NCBI GenBank assembly: GCA_943788055.1
Contig: CALSOU010000006.1
Location: 62,001 to 126,000, forward strand
DNA: 64,000 nt
Direction: 5' to 3'
Source of the DNA: an uncultured Saprospiraceae bacterium
Lineage (GTDB): Bacteria > Bacteroidota > Bacteroidia > Chitinophagales > Saprospiraceae
Made by a program: the position numbers and the translations under genes. Positions 44,212-53,125 of this stretch are shown piece by piece. Within the stretch, counting starts at the first letter, position 1, and every line of letters begins with the position of its first letter. The notes beneath the pieces are model-generated. The model was not told the DNA's origin and did no database searches. It worked only from the letters and a program-made list of their open reading frames with translations.

Positions 44212-45440
44212 TCTGTTCGCCAAAGTCTGATAGTTTAAGTACTAAAAAAGATATCAACCGAGTACACAATTATCCACTTGATGATACACCATACTATTTC
44301 ACTATTCACAATTCTATTCATGAAATCGAGGATGTATGGTCCGATCTATGTGCTAAAAAAAGTATTTTTCTTTCCGTTAATTACTTCAAAGCAATAGAGG
44401 CTTGTCCACCAGATGACTTGCAATCGAGATATCTTTTGCTTAGAAACAGCAATGATGAAATCGTAGCATTTTTCCCATGTCAATTGAAGCTTTTTGAAGC
44501 AAGTGACAGTATTAAGGATATTGATGAGTCAAAATCAGTAATAGATTTAAGAAAGTCAGTAGCTAAACGGGTTAAATTTCATACTCTGATTGGCGGAAAT
44601 ATTACGGTTTCTGGTGAATATATGTGTTGCTTTTTGGAAGGACTTCCGTCCAAAAGAAGATTCGAGCTGACTGAGCAAATACTTGATAGCTATCGGGAAA
44701 TTCTTCAGAAGTCAGGCCATCCGATTAATGTTACTTTACTTAAGGACGTGCACGAGTCAAAAAGCACGCAGAGGCTAGGTATTGATCACAGTAGATTTAA
44801 AGAATTTGGGGTTGAACCTTTGATGGTTTTGAGTCTGAAACCTGAGTGGGTAACTCTTGATGACTACATGGCATCAATGACTTCTAAGTATAGAACAAGA
44901 GTTCGAAGAACTTTTAAAAAGGGTAAGAATCTTAAATATAGAGAATGTGATCTTGATGAGATAATAGAGAAGAAGGATCTTTTCTACAAGCTATATATGA
45001 ATGTATTCGATAATGTTGATTTCAGCTTATTCAAGTTGTCACCGGATTATTTTGCTGAAATGAAGCGCCATCTAGGTGACGACTTTCGATTCTTTGTTGT
45101 ATCAACTGAGGAGAAAGGAATATGTGCATTCTACACACTTATGAATAATAACAATGAGTTACATGCTCATTATCTCGGCTATGACCCCGAAGTTAACCGA
45201 GAGTCTCTTTTGTATCTGAATATGCTTTACCATATGGTAGAACTTGGAATAAAAGGCAAATATCAAACAATTGATTTTGGTCGAACTGCATTGGAGATCA
45301 AGAGTTCACTCGGTGCAGAGCCTCAATCATTTAGCTTATATCTTAAACATAAGAATCAGATAGCGAATCTGTTCGTTCCTTCGGTGATAGGAATCTTAAA
45401 TAAGAAAACAGAGTGGATACCTAGATCCCCCTTCAAATAA
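44208..45440 (+). CDS. GNAT/BioF2-like acetyltransferase
   Basis: 410 residues. It starts with ATGA overlapping the previous stop, so translation is probably coupled. Soluble; two GNAT-like halves. The second half has MASMTSKYRTRVRRTFKKG near 220, typical of the Acetyltransf_6 (BioF2-like/FemAB-type) family, then FFVVSTEEKGICAFYTLM and AHYLGYDPEVNRESLLYLNM, followed by DFGRTALEIKSSLG. Such enzymes move acyl or aminoacyl groups onto surface glycans, peptides or lipids; the acceptor is unknown. A weak hairpin AAGTAGA/TCTACTT lies right at its end. Confidence 0.78.
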   Translation: MICSPKSDSLSTKKDINRVHNYPLDDTPYYFTIHNSIHEIEDVWSDLCAKKSIFLSVNYFKAIEACPPDDLQSRYLLLRNSNDEIVAFFPCQLKLFEASDSIKDIDESKSVIDLRKSVAKRVKFHTLIGGNITVSGEYMCCFLEGLPSKRRFELTEQILDSYREILQKSGHPINVTLLKDVHESKSTQRLGIDHSRFKEFGVEPLMVLSLKPEWVTLDDYMASMTSKYRTRVRRTFKKGKNLKYRECDLDEIIEKKDLFYKLYMNVFDNVDFSLFKLSPDYFAEMKRHLGDDFRFFVVSTEEKGICAFYTLMNNNNELHAHYLGYDPEVNRESLLYLNMLYHMVELGIKGKYQTIDFGRTALEIKSSLGAEPQSFSLYLKHKNQIANLFVPSVIGILNKKTEWIPRSPFK

Positions 45441-45580
45441 GTAGAATATTCAATCTACTTTGACCTCGCTATTGTAAGTACTAGAGATACCTTTCCAGCT
45501 AAATGACTGTTAATGACAAATGACCGTAACTAGTATAGGGAGAGTGTTTTTGAAATGGTGCAATGTACCTTTGGAGAATT

Positions 45581-45940
45581 CTATTTTACTCTTTTTCCAA
45601 AATTAGGGTCAGTTTCAAGGATCGCTTCTCTCAATTGAAAAACTTGTTGATAATCATAAAGCGGTTCTTCTGCCTCAGCTAGGTCTTCAAAGAGAATACT
45701 TTTATATGCTTCATTTGTTGCAAAGAGGGTAGGGTTGGCTTGACTTCTTTGCGTAAAACCTAATTTCATAAGACTCAATACGCTAGCAACAATAAAGCAT
45801 GCTGCCACAGCGCTAATTGCGCGAAGGCGAAAGTATTTACGCTCTTGTTTTTTCTCAGTTAGTTTGCTTTCTATCTGATTCCAAACTCTGCGAGGAACAT
45901 CAACCACGTGGTCATCATATAATGGCTTTAAATCTTCCAT
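45581..45940 (-). CDS. Small membrane protein, probable anti-sigma partner
   Basis: 119 residues from the ATG at 45940; the TTG at 45967 would overlap the sigma gene. A soluble N-terminal part (VPRRVWNQIESKLTEKKQ) is followed by one membrane segment (AISAVAACFIVASVLSLM, about 50-67) and a periplasmic tail. The size, topology and place just after an ECF sigma gene (10 bases) suggest it holds the sigma factor at the membrane. It lacks a recognisable zinc anti-sigma HxxxCxxC motif. Role inferred from context. Confidence 0.65.
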   Translation of the reverse strand: MEDLKPLYDDHVVDVPRRVWNQIESKLTEKKQERKYFRLRAISAVAACFIVASVLSLMKLGFTQRSQANPTLFATNEAYKSILFEDLAEAEEPLYDYQQVFQLREAILETDPNFGKRVK

Positions 45941-45950
45941 AATCTTTATT

Positions 45951-46487
45951 TTATGAAGCGCGTTCAATGAGTTGTTTTTTTTTGACTAAATCTCGAAGTC
46001 TCTTTTTAGCTAAGATCAACTGCGATTTTGAAGTATTGATGCTGATACCTAATTTCTCCGCTATCTCGCGATGTTTATATCCTTCAATCTCGTAAAGATT
46101 AAAAATGGTTCTGTAACCAGTGGGTAGTAACTCAAGTATACTAAGAAGATCTTTATACGCTAGATTCGGGGTAATCATTTCTTTTTCACCTACACTATAT
46201 GCTTCTTCAAGAGCAAGAGTGAAATTTCGCTTTTTGCGAAGTTTCATTAAGCATTCATTAACAATAATTCTTCGCATCCATCCTTGAAAAGATCCAGATC
46301 CACGATAGTCATTTATTTTTGTAAGTATCTTGAAGAACGCTTCTATCAATGCATCTTCAGCATCCTCTTCATTTTTTAGATATCTTCTAGAAACAGAAAA
46401 CAACAAGGGACTATACTCTGCATATAGCATCTTCTGGGCCCTAGGGTCCTTTTTTTTGCAGAGTAATATGATTTTGTCTATATCCAA
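45951..46487 (-). CDS. ECF-type RNA polymerase sigma factor
   Basis: 178 residues. Region 2: YAEYSPLLFSVSRRYLKNEE, DAEDALIEAFFKI and a WMRRIIVNECL promoter-recognition helix at about residues 20-85. Region 4: LLPTGYRTIFNLYEIEG then HREIAEKLGISINTSKSQLI at about 115-165. It directs RNA polymerase to a stress or envelope regulon. The next gene on the strand is its likely anti-sigma partner. Confidence 0.93.
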   Translation of the reverse strand: MDIDKIILLCKKKDPRAQKMLYAEYSPLLFSVSRRYLKNEEDAEDALIEAFFKILTKINDYRGSGSFQGWMRRIIVNECLMKLRKKRNFTLALEEAYSVGEKEMITPNLAYKDLLSILELLPTGYRTIFNLYEIEGYKHREIAEKLGISINTSKSQLILAKKRLRDLVKKKQLIERAS

Positions 46488-46640
46488 AATATGTTCGTTG
46501 TTAGCGGATTAAACTTCTATCGAGCTAGTAGCTTTTCAAAAAAAACGCTTTCCTTTTTGTAAATAACCCCAACTTCAAGATATAGATGCGATTAAAGTCA
46601 AAAATGGTGCCTCGCTAAGCCAATTTTAACGTATTAAATG

Positions 46641-46648
46641 TAATTTTG
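46641..46648 (+). promoter_or_regulatory. -7 box TAATTTTG, leaderless start
   Basis: Exact TAnnTTTG six bases before the ATG at 46655. No TTG at -33. It argues against the upstream TTG (46646) as start, because that codon lies inside the -7 box. Confidence 0.45.
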
Positions 46649-46654
46649 TTCACT

Positions 46655-47185
46655 ATGAAAACATCAAAATTAGTGATTTTCAGTCTTTTACTGATGAATT
46701 GCTCTTCTTTAAATAAGGTAGCACCAGCCTTTTTTACTTCCAATGAAATTCAATGGAGCAGTAAGGACAAAGTATTTATTTTCTTTCGACATGCTGAGAA
46801 AGAAAAGGGAAGTGATCCACAACTAAGTGCAGAGGGTATTGCGAGGGCGCAGAAACTTGAAGCGATTTTTGCAAAGCATAAACCTCGAAAGATATTCTCT
46901 ACAGATAGAAAAAGGACTTTGGGAACAGTACAAGCAATCGCTGATCGATGGAATAAAGAAGTTGAGATTTATGATTCCAAGTTAATCGAAGAAAGTGCAA
47001 GTTTTCTTAAGTCTCAACGTCCAGGAATTTACCTCATTTCTGGGCACTCGAATACGACACCAAGTTTTGCAAATGCGGTCTGTGATTGCAACATGTTTCC
47101 AGCAATAGATGAATCGGACTATTCCAATATATTTGTGGTTGTAATTAACGGCGAAAGTGTCACCAAGCATAATCTACAATATTAA
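46655..47185 (+). CDS. Histidine phosphatase family lipoprotein (SixA-like)
   Basis: 176 residues. Lipoprotein-type signal ends LLLMNC-SSL (Cys15). The catalytic motif is FFRHAEKEKG near residue 47 (R-H-x-E), with STDRKRTLGT near 88 as the second Arg region and ISGHSNTTPSF near 130 carrying the second His. These are the residues of the phosphoglycerate mutase-like fold. As a lipoprotein it acts outside the cytoplasm, unlike SixA, so the substrate is not predicted. It lies 24 bases before valS and may share its transcript. Confidence 0.82.
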   Translation: MKTSKLVIFSLLLMNCSSLNKVAPAFFTSNEIQWSSKDKVFIFFRHAEKEKGSDPQLSAEGIARAQKLEAIFAKHKPRKIFSTDRKRTLGTVQAIADRWNKEVEIYDSKLIEESASFLKSQRPGIYLISGHSNTTPSFANAVCDCNMFPAIDESDYSNIFVVVINGESVTKHNLQY

Positions 47186-47209
47186 AACGAGCAATAAAGC
47201 CTTATAAAG

Positions 47210-49838
47210 ATGGATATAAGTACAAAGTTTTCTCCAGCAGAAATCGAGAGTAAGTGGTATAAGCACTGGGAAGATGCTGGATATTTTCACAGTGAACCAG
47301 ATGAGCGTGAAGCTTTTTCTATCGTAATACCACCTCCCAATGTCACGGGAGTATTGCACATGGGGCATATGCTAAACAACACAATTCAAGATATTCTCAT
47401 CAGAAAGGCAAGGCTCGATGGTAAGAATGCCTGTTGGGTGCCTGGTACAGATCATGCATCAATTGCAACTGAGGCTAAAGTTGTTGGTTTATTAAGAGAG
47501 CAAGGAATCAAGAAAAGTGATCTTAGCAGGGATGAATTCCTCGAAAAGGCATTTGAATGGAAAGATAAATATGGTGGTATTATTTTGAAGCAACTTCGTC
47601 GACTTGGTGCTAGCTGTGACTGGGATAGAACTGCATTTACGATGGACGAAAGTCGCTCAAAAGCTGTGTTGCAAGCTTTTGTAGATCTTTATAACGATGG
47701 TAAATTATATCGAGGACTACGAATGGTAAATTGGGATCCTGAGGCCAAGACGGTTTTGTCCAATGAAGAGGTAATCTACAAAGAGGAGCATGGCCGATTG
47801 TACCGAGTTCGTTACCAGATTAAGGATTCGGATGAGTATGTTACGATTGCCACAACGAGGCCCGAAACAATCATGGGAGATACTGCAATTGCGGTTCACC
47901 CTGAAGATCCTAGATATGCACGCCTTAAGGGAAAGTGTGCAATTGTCCCGATGGTAGGCCGTGAAATCCCGATCATTTTCGATGACTATGTTGATATTGA
48001 GTTTGGAACTGGGGCATTAAAAGTGACTCCAGCGCATGATGTTAATGACCATGAAATTGGTAAGCGTCATGATCTTAAGTCTGTCGATATATTTCAATGA
48101 AGACGGTACTTTAAATGCTAATGCGCAGCTCTTTATCGGTGAAGATCGCTTTGTAGCACGAAAAAAAGTTGCTAAACTTCTCGAAGAGCAGGGAAGTCTA
48201 ATTGAAGTTGAAGATTATCAGAATAATGTTGGTAGATCTGAGAGAACCAATGCAGTCATTGAACCGAGGTTATCCCTACAGTGGTATGTAGATATGAAAT
48301 CGATCGCTGGTCCGGCATTGGATGCCGTAGAATCTGATGAGATCGAGTTCTTTCCAAAGAATCAGAAGAATCTATATCGTCATTGGATGGAAAATATCCG
48401 TGACTGGTGTATTTCTAGACAACTCTGGTGGGGGCATAGAATTCCAGCTTACTACCTTGGAGAGGAAGTGTTTGTAGCTCCGACCTTAGAAGAAGCTGTA
48501 GCAAAAGCGACTGAAAAACTTGGTAGACCAGTACGTGAGGACGAGCTCAGACAAGACGAAGATGTACTTGACACTTGGTTTAGTAGTTGGTTATGGCCAA
48601 TCACAGTTTTTGATGGCTTTGAATCAAGAGAAGAATTAGACTACTACTACCCAACGTCAGTTTTGGTAACCGGTTGGGATATCATATTCTTGTGGGTTGC
48701 TCGGATGGCAATGGCTGGTTATCAATGGGAGCAGAAAAGACCTTTTGAACATGTGTATTTCACAGGGATGGTGAGAGACAAGAAAGGAAGAAAAATGTCT
48801 AAGTCATTGGGGAATTCTCCCGATGCATTAGAACTAATTGATACCTATGGTGCCGACGGGGTGCGTTTTGGAATGATGAATAGTTCACCAGCTGGTGGAG
48901 ATTTATTGTTTGACGAAAAGCTATGTGAGCAGGGACGGAACTTCTGCAATAAGATTTGGCAAGCGATGCGTCTTTTAAAGAACATGGATGTTGATCAGAA
49001 AGCTGAGATGCCTGTTGCAAATAGGCTTGCGCTAGATTGGATTAGGTCATTATTTAATAAGACTCTCGTAGATGTTCAGAAAGACTTTGAAACGTATCGA
49101 CTTTCAGAAGCTTTGACAAAACTATATAGTTTCTTATGGACGGAGTTTTGTTCATGGTTTCTGGAAATGATCAAACCTAATTATGGCGAGTCAATCGATC
49201 CTCACACTTTAGAGGAAACAATAGATCTATTTTCAGAAATGATGATAGCACTTCATCCATATATGCCTTTCATTTCAGAAGAAGTTTATCATACCTTAAA
49301 AGATCAAGAGGTTGATTGTTGTGTTAGTACTTTTCCAAAGAGTGGTAAAATAGACGAAGAGTTGATCAAGAAAATGGATGATGTTAAGACTCTAGTCTCA
49401 TCAATTAGAGACATGAGAAACAAAGCGCAGGTCAAGAAATCTGATAAAATTGGCGTTTTTTACACAGCTGATAATCAAGTATTGGTTGGAGATAAGGCTG
49501 AATCTCTTCAGTACGTAGTGAGTCATCTAGCTGGTGTTTCAGAATTAGCATCGATCGATGGGAAGAATCCTGACGAATTACTTAGTTTCTTGAGCGGGAC
49601 AGCTAAGTACTATGCCAAGATGGAGAAAGAATTTGATGCTCAAGCAGAAATTGCGAAAATAGAAGATGAAATTAAGTATCTGAAGGGCTTTATGATGGGA
49701 ATTGAGAAGAAACTTGGTAATGAGCGTTTTGTTAACAATGCTCCCGAAGCTGTCGTTGCTAAAGAGAGAAAAAAGTTGGAGGATTCAATGACAAGGATTA
49801 AGATCTTAGAAGAAAACCTAGCTAAGTACAAGAACTAA
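47210..49838 (+). CDS. valS: Valyl-tRNA synthetase, interrupted by a one-base frameshift
   Basis: Corrected length 875 residues, normal for the family. The HIGH motif is [13 protein letters not shown] near residue 47, KMSKS is [15 protein letters not shown] near 530. The CP1 editing domain lies between them ([15 protein letters not shown]). The C-terminus is the ValRS-specific coiled coil ([18 protein letters not shown]). The first frame ends at 48100 (SVDIFQ). Removing one T from the run at 48092-48094 gives [17 protein letters not shown] and restores the gene. ValRS is essential and no second copy is seen here, so the shift is most likely a sequencing error. Confidence 0.93.
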
Positions 49839-49913
49839 TTCCGAAAATGCAGATGTATCCTTACAATTGAGAGCATCTAGGTTTGATATGAACGCTAAAT
49901 TAAACGAGTTGAA

Positions 49914-50357
49914 ATGAGTAATGTACCAATGATAGATAGAATTTCGTGGAAAGCAATGTTGTTGCAGTTCCTATTTATGGTACTGTGTTACTCGGTTGCT
50001 GCTGCTTTTTACCCTGAAGAAGCATTCCTTCTAGGTGTCGGGTCATATTTTCTTGTGACAGTGGTACTTAAGTACACTATGATAATGCCTTTTCGTAAAG
50101 GGATTGCATATGTGCGCATGGGACATTTCTCAGATGCAATAAGCTCATTCAGTCAGAGTATTGAATTCTTGGATAAAAATCCTTGGGTTGATCAGTATCG
50201 AGCGATTTTATTGGCAAATCCTTCAGCATTTTCATATAAAGAGCTGGCATTGCACAACACTGCATTTGCTCAAAATGAATTGGGACAAAGAGAAGAAGCT
50301 AATATAACACTGAAACGACTACGAGAAGAGTTTCCCGAGAGCAAATTACTACCATAG
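49914..50357 (+). CDS. Small membrane protein with TPR-like tail
   Basis: 147 residues. Two hydrophobic segments (about 13-32 MLLQFLFMVLCYSVAAAFY and 39-58 LLGVGSYFLVTVVLKY) are followed by a soluble helical part with one or two TPR-like repeats (GIAYVRMGHFSDAISSFSQS, NTAFAQNELGQREEANI). Probably an inner-membrane protein with a cytoplasmic protein-binding tail. A TAGGTTTG box at 49878-49885 may be its promoter. Function unknown. Confidence 0.7.
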   Translation: MSNVPMIDRISWKAMLLQFLFMVLCYSVAAAFYPEEAFLLGVGSYFLVTVVLKYTMIMPFRKGIAYVRMGHFSDAISSFSQSIEFLDKNPWVDQYRAILLANPSAFSYKELALHNTAFAQNELGQREEANITLKRLREEFPESKLLP

Positions 50358-50393
50358 GGTAGCAGTCTATGGCAGATTTTTTTCAGATAATGG

Positions 50394-50701
50394 CTAAAGC
50401 TCATCATCGTAATTTGCCAATTCCTCCAACGAAGCTTTTTCTTGTTCTAACTGCGCTACCGACATATGACCTTGCATTTCGGTATTATTGTAATTACTAC
50501 GAGCTCGTTCGACCGTTTCTTTAGGTAATTTCATCTGTTGCGTCAGCTTAGGTGTAGCTCTTTTCTCCTCAGCCGCCTCTATTTTCATCGGTCGATGATA
50601 TTCTTCTCTTACACTTCTAATTTCAAGACTGTATATCTCAACAATAAGGTATAAGGCTTCTTCAGTTCTTAACCTTTTGGATTACTATATAACATTGGCA
50701 T
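50394..50701 (-). CDS. Small hypothetical protein B of a two-gene cassette, with frameshift
   Basis: Starting at ATG 50699-50701, it reads MPMLYSNPK and stops at once. One extra A in the A4 run (T4 on the plus strand, 50675-50678) would continue as RLRTEEALYLIVEIYSLEIR, then VREEYHRPMKIEAAEEKR and on to the stop at 50394, 102 residues. It is charged and helical, without a signal peptide or membrane segment. The start lies 4 bases after the stop of the upstream small gene. Family not recognised. Confidence 0.45.
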
Positions 50702-50705
50702 GGGA

Positions 50706-51024
50706 TTAGTGATTCGGGGGACCTCGAAATTGTGAGTTGGGCATTGTTTCCCGCATTGTTTCAGGATCAAAATTTGGATTGTTGATGGTAAATTCAGTAT
50801 CTGTCTCTATTTGATCATTTTCATCGGCATATTCACCATAATAAGTGTCTTCTGAAAATTCTGAGTTTATGGACTTCAACTGAGCGGTTAGCTGATGATC
50901 GTTAGCAACGACATTATAAGTTGGCGAACTTAGAGAAATTCCACCGGAACTAGTATCATGTCCTGCTCCAGAAGTGAGATTCGGATGACGGATTTTTTTC
51001 TACTAATTCCGCTGTATCAGCCAT
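50706..51024 (-). CDS. Small hypothetical protein A of a two-gene cassette, with frameshift
   Basis: Starting at ATG 51022-51024 it reads MADTAELVEK. One base too many in the T7 run at 50993-50999 breaks it; after correction it continues IRHPNLTSGAGHDTSSGG, ISLSSPTYNVVANDHQ and ends QFRGPPNH, 105 residues. The Ser/Asn/Asp-rich, weakly structured composition is unlike its neighbours. No signal peptide. It is followed after 4 bases by a second small gene, so the two probably form an operon. Family not recognised. Confidence 0.45.
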
Positions 51025-51083
51025 AAGCGATGCTTTTGAAAGTTTATCAAATTTACATCAAAAAAAACTTCAAAGTCAAGGGT

Positions 51084-51118
51084 AAAAAAAAGGAGTTGAT
51101 TCATTTGAACCAACTCCT
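51084..51118 (-). terminator. Terminator for the T9SS protein gene
   Basis: On the minus strand AGGAGTTG pairs with CAACTCCT, followed by T7. A further perfect hairpin GGGCTAAGCCC lies at 51132-51142, between it and the stop codon. Confidence 0.85.
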
Positions 51119-51154
51119 CTTATATCTAAATGGGCTAAGCCCTTTTAATTATAA

Positions 51155-53032
51155 TTATTTTGCAACTACAAAAGACTGTACTGAAGTAGCTCCAGACGTC
51201 GTTGTAATTTCAAAAGAGTAATTTCCTGCTGGTAAGTTTGTGATATCAAACTCTACATTCTCAGAAGTAGCATTTGTTACAGACTTTGAAGTGATGAAAG
51301 AACCTATTGCATCTCTCATAAGAATAACTGCATCAGTAGCCTCTTCAAAGTTTAACTCAACATTTGTAAAATTCATTGCTGGGTTAGGATAGATCTTAAC
51401 TGCATCTGCAGCTAGTTCAGTTTCTTCATTACTAATGATTGTCTCAGTAGTAAGATTCACTCCGATTCCCCATCCAATGTTATCTTCAAATACCGTAGTA
51501 AACCATCCTTGAGCAGGAATGTAAACAATTGATACTAATTGATAGTAAGCAATTCTATTTGAGTAATTTACGAAGACAAGTCCGTCAGGGTTTTCAGCGA
51601 AATCCCAGTCGACAGCTACGATGTAAGTTGAATTCTCTTCGAATACTATTCCTAAGTCATCATCTGCATCAAGTAGTTCAGTTGTGTTTTCTGCAAAGTT
51701 TTCTCCAGCAATTACTGTATTGAACGAGTATCCTACAAATTCAAGATTTTCGTGCTCATCTAGTAAGTCCCCAAAGTTTGTGAAATCAAATATTGGGTCA
51801 AGTTCTTCACCAAGCTGATTCAATACTTTGAATACGAAAATGTTGTAACCTGCATTCTGAATTCCGTTGCCACCATTACAAGCACCACCAGTTGTTACTG
51901 TATTTGCTTTGTATTGGAAGTTGTCAGGAAGTTCACCTGTTCTGATTACAGTTGCTGCAGCAAAATCTCCACCGTTGAAGGAAAGACCACTGACGATTCC
52001 ATTATTCGTTGTAAAGAAGTCAGCAGTAATTTCAGCAGCTTCACTAAGACCATTGTTTCCTGGGAAAAAATCTTCACCATCAGCAGAAACTACATCATAA
52101 GTCACCGTATGAAGTCCTTCTGCTAAATCAACGTCTTCTGGTAATACTTCATCATCAAAAACAACAAATGCTGTGTCTCCAACTGCTAGAGCTCCAAAGT
52201 CCTGAGAAAAAGTGTATTTTGGAGTAGTTCCTTCTAAAATCGAAGCTGTTACTGTCCCTCCTGTTTGGTCAGTACCGCCAACGTTGATAACTTCAGCTGC
52301 GAATTGTAATGTATCAGCATTTAGAAGGGTAGAAGGGGTGTTGAAACCCTGGAAAGGGAAAAACATATTTGACATTTCTAAGTCGATTTCTGGCGTTTCT
52401 ATCACTGCCACGTCGTCAATGATCCAGAAATAGTAATCTGCATTGTAAACAAATTTGAATTGTACTTCAGCTTGATTGGCAGCAGCATCAGAAATGTTGA
52501 TGATCAATGAGTTATCTGTAGCTGATTCTGAATTTACTGGTATGTTATTATTGTCAGATACAGAGTAAATTGTCCAAGTCGCTCCTCCATCGTTAGTTAC
52601 ATGAACTTCGAAAGTTGATTGAAATTGTCTCGTATACTGAAACCAAGTTAAACTTACTGACTCATATCCTTCACAAGAAAAAACAGGTGAAATTAATTCT
52701 CCTACTTGCGGTGAAGCTGCTATTCCATTTCCGAAATTTCCTGCTTCTCCAGCATTATCGTAAAAGTCAGAGTCAAAAGCCATAGCTCCATTAGCAACAG
52801 ATGGAGATGTAATTGGTCCTCTCGTACCAATATAGGCGCCTTGGTCAGCAGCACCGTCAGCTTCCCATATCCATAAAGCATCTTCATTTGGAGAAACTGC
52901 ATTGACTGTCCAGTCATTCAATCCTCCGTCGAATTCTCCATTCGCATCTCCTGGTCCACCCCAGATTACTGTTTGTGAGTTAGCTGATGCAAAGAAAGAA
53001 ACACATAATAGTAGTGTAAAAAATCTCATCAT
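51155..53032 (-). CDS. Secreted modular protein with T9SS tail
   Basis: 625 residues from the ATG at 53032 (a TTG at 53038 is less likely). Signal peptide MMRFFTLLLCVSFFASANSQ. The first module (about 25-215) has the jelly-roll/MAM-like pattern common in Bacteroidota secreted proteins (GLNDWTVNAVSPNEDALW, WFQYTRQFQSTFEVHVTNDG, FWIIDDVAV). Middle CARDB-like beta modules are about 225-330. The T9SS type A sorting tail is near 550 (VKIYPNPAMNFTNVELNF to SFVVAK). No catalytic motif is seen. It follows rfaE1 on the same strand but has its own promoter. Confidence 0.85.
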   Translation of the reverse strand: MMRFFTLLLCVSFFASANSQTVIWGGPGDANGEFDGGLNDWTVNAVSPNEDALWIWEADGAADQGAYIGTRGPITSPSVANGAMAFDSDFYDNAGEAGNFGNGIAASPQVGELISPVFSCEGYESVSLTWFQYTRQFQSTFEVHVTNDGGATWTIYSVSDNNNIPVNSESATDNSLIINISDAAANQAEVQFKFVYNADYYFWIIDDVAVIETPEIDLEMSNMFFPFQGFNTPSTLLNADTLQFAAEVINVGGTDQTGGTVTASILEGTTPKYTFSQDFGALAVGDTAFVVFDDEVLPEDVDLAEGLHTVTYDVVSADGEDFFPGNNGLSEAAEITADFFTTNNGIVSGLSFNGGDFAAATVIRTGELPDNFQYKANTVTTGGACNGGNGIQNAGYNIFVFKVLNQLGEELDPIFDFTNFGDLLDEHENLEFVGYSFNTVIAGENFAENTTELLDADDDLGIVFEENSTYIVAVDWDFAENPDGLVFVNYSNRIAYYQLVSIVYIPAQGWFTTVFEDNIGWGIGVNLTTETIISNEETELAADAVKIYPNPAMNFTNVELNFEEATDAVILMRDAIGSFITSKSVTNATSENVEFDITNLPAGNYSFEITTTSGATSVQSFVVAK

Positions 53033-53075
53033 AATCAAAATTTGTTAATTATTAAGTCATTATTAAATAGTAAGG

Positions 53076-53091
53076 CGGCATTTAAATGCCG
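53076..53091. other. Perfect 16-base palindrome at the predicted transcript start
   Basis: CGGCATTTAAATGCCG reads the same on both strands. Its position puts it at about +1 to +16 of the minus-strand transcript. It can form a 5' hairpin or be a dimeric-regulator site. Confidence 0.6.
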
Positions 53092-53096
53092 GTAGT

Positions 53097-53125
53097 CAAA
53101 TATAGGTATTAATCTAATTAATCAA
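53097..53125 (-). promoter_or_regulatory. Promoter TTG-N18-TATATTTG for the secreted T9SS protein
   Basis: On the minus strand TTG is at 53123-53125 and TATATTTG at 53097-53104. It overlaps the very end of rfaE1, giving the T9SS protein separate transcription. Confidence 0.65.

Noticed and set aside
48092-48100. Programmed frameshift in valS
   Set aside because: No slippery heptamer or downstream pseudoknot is evident and ValRS genes are not known to use one; an extra T is simpler.
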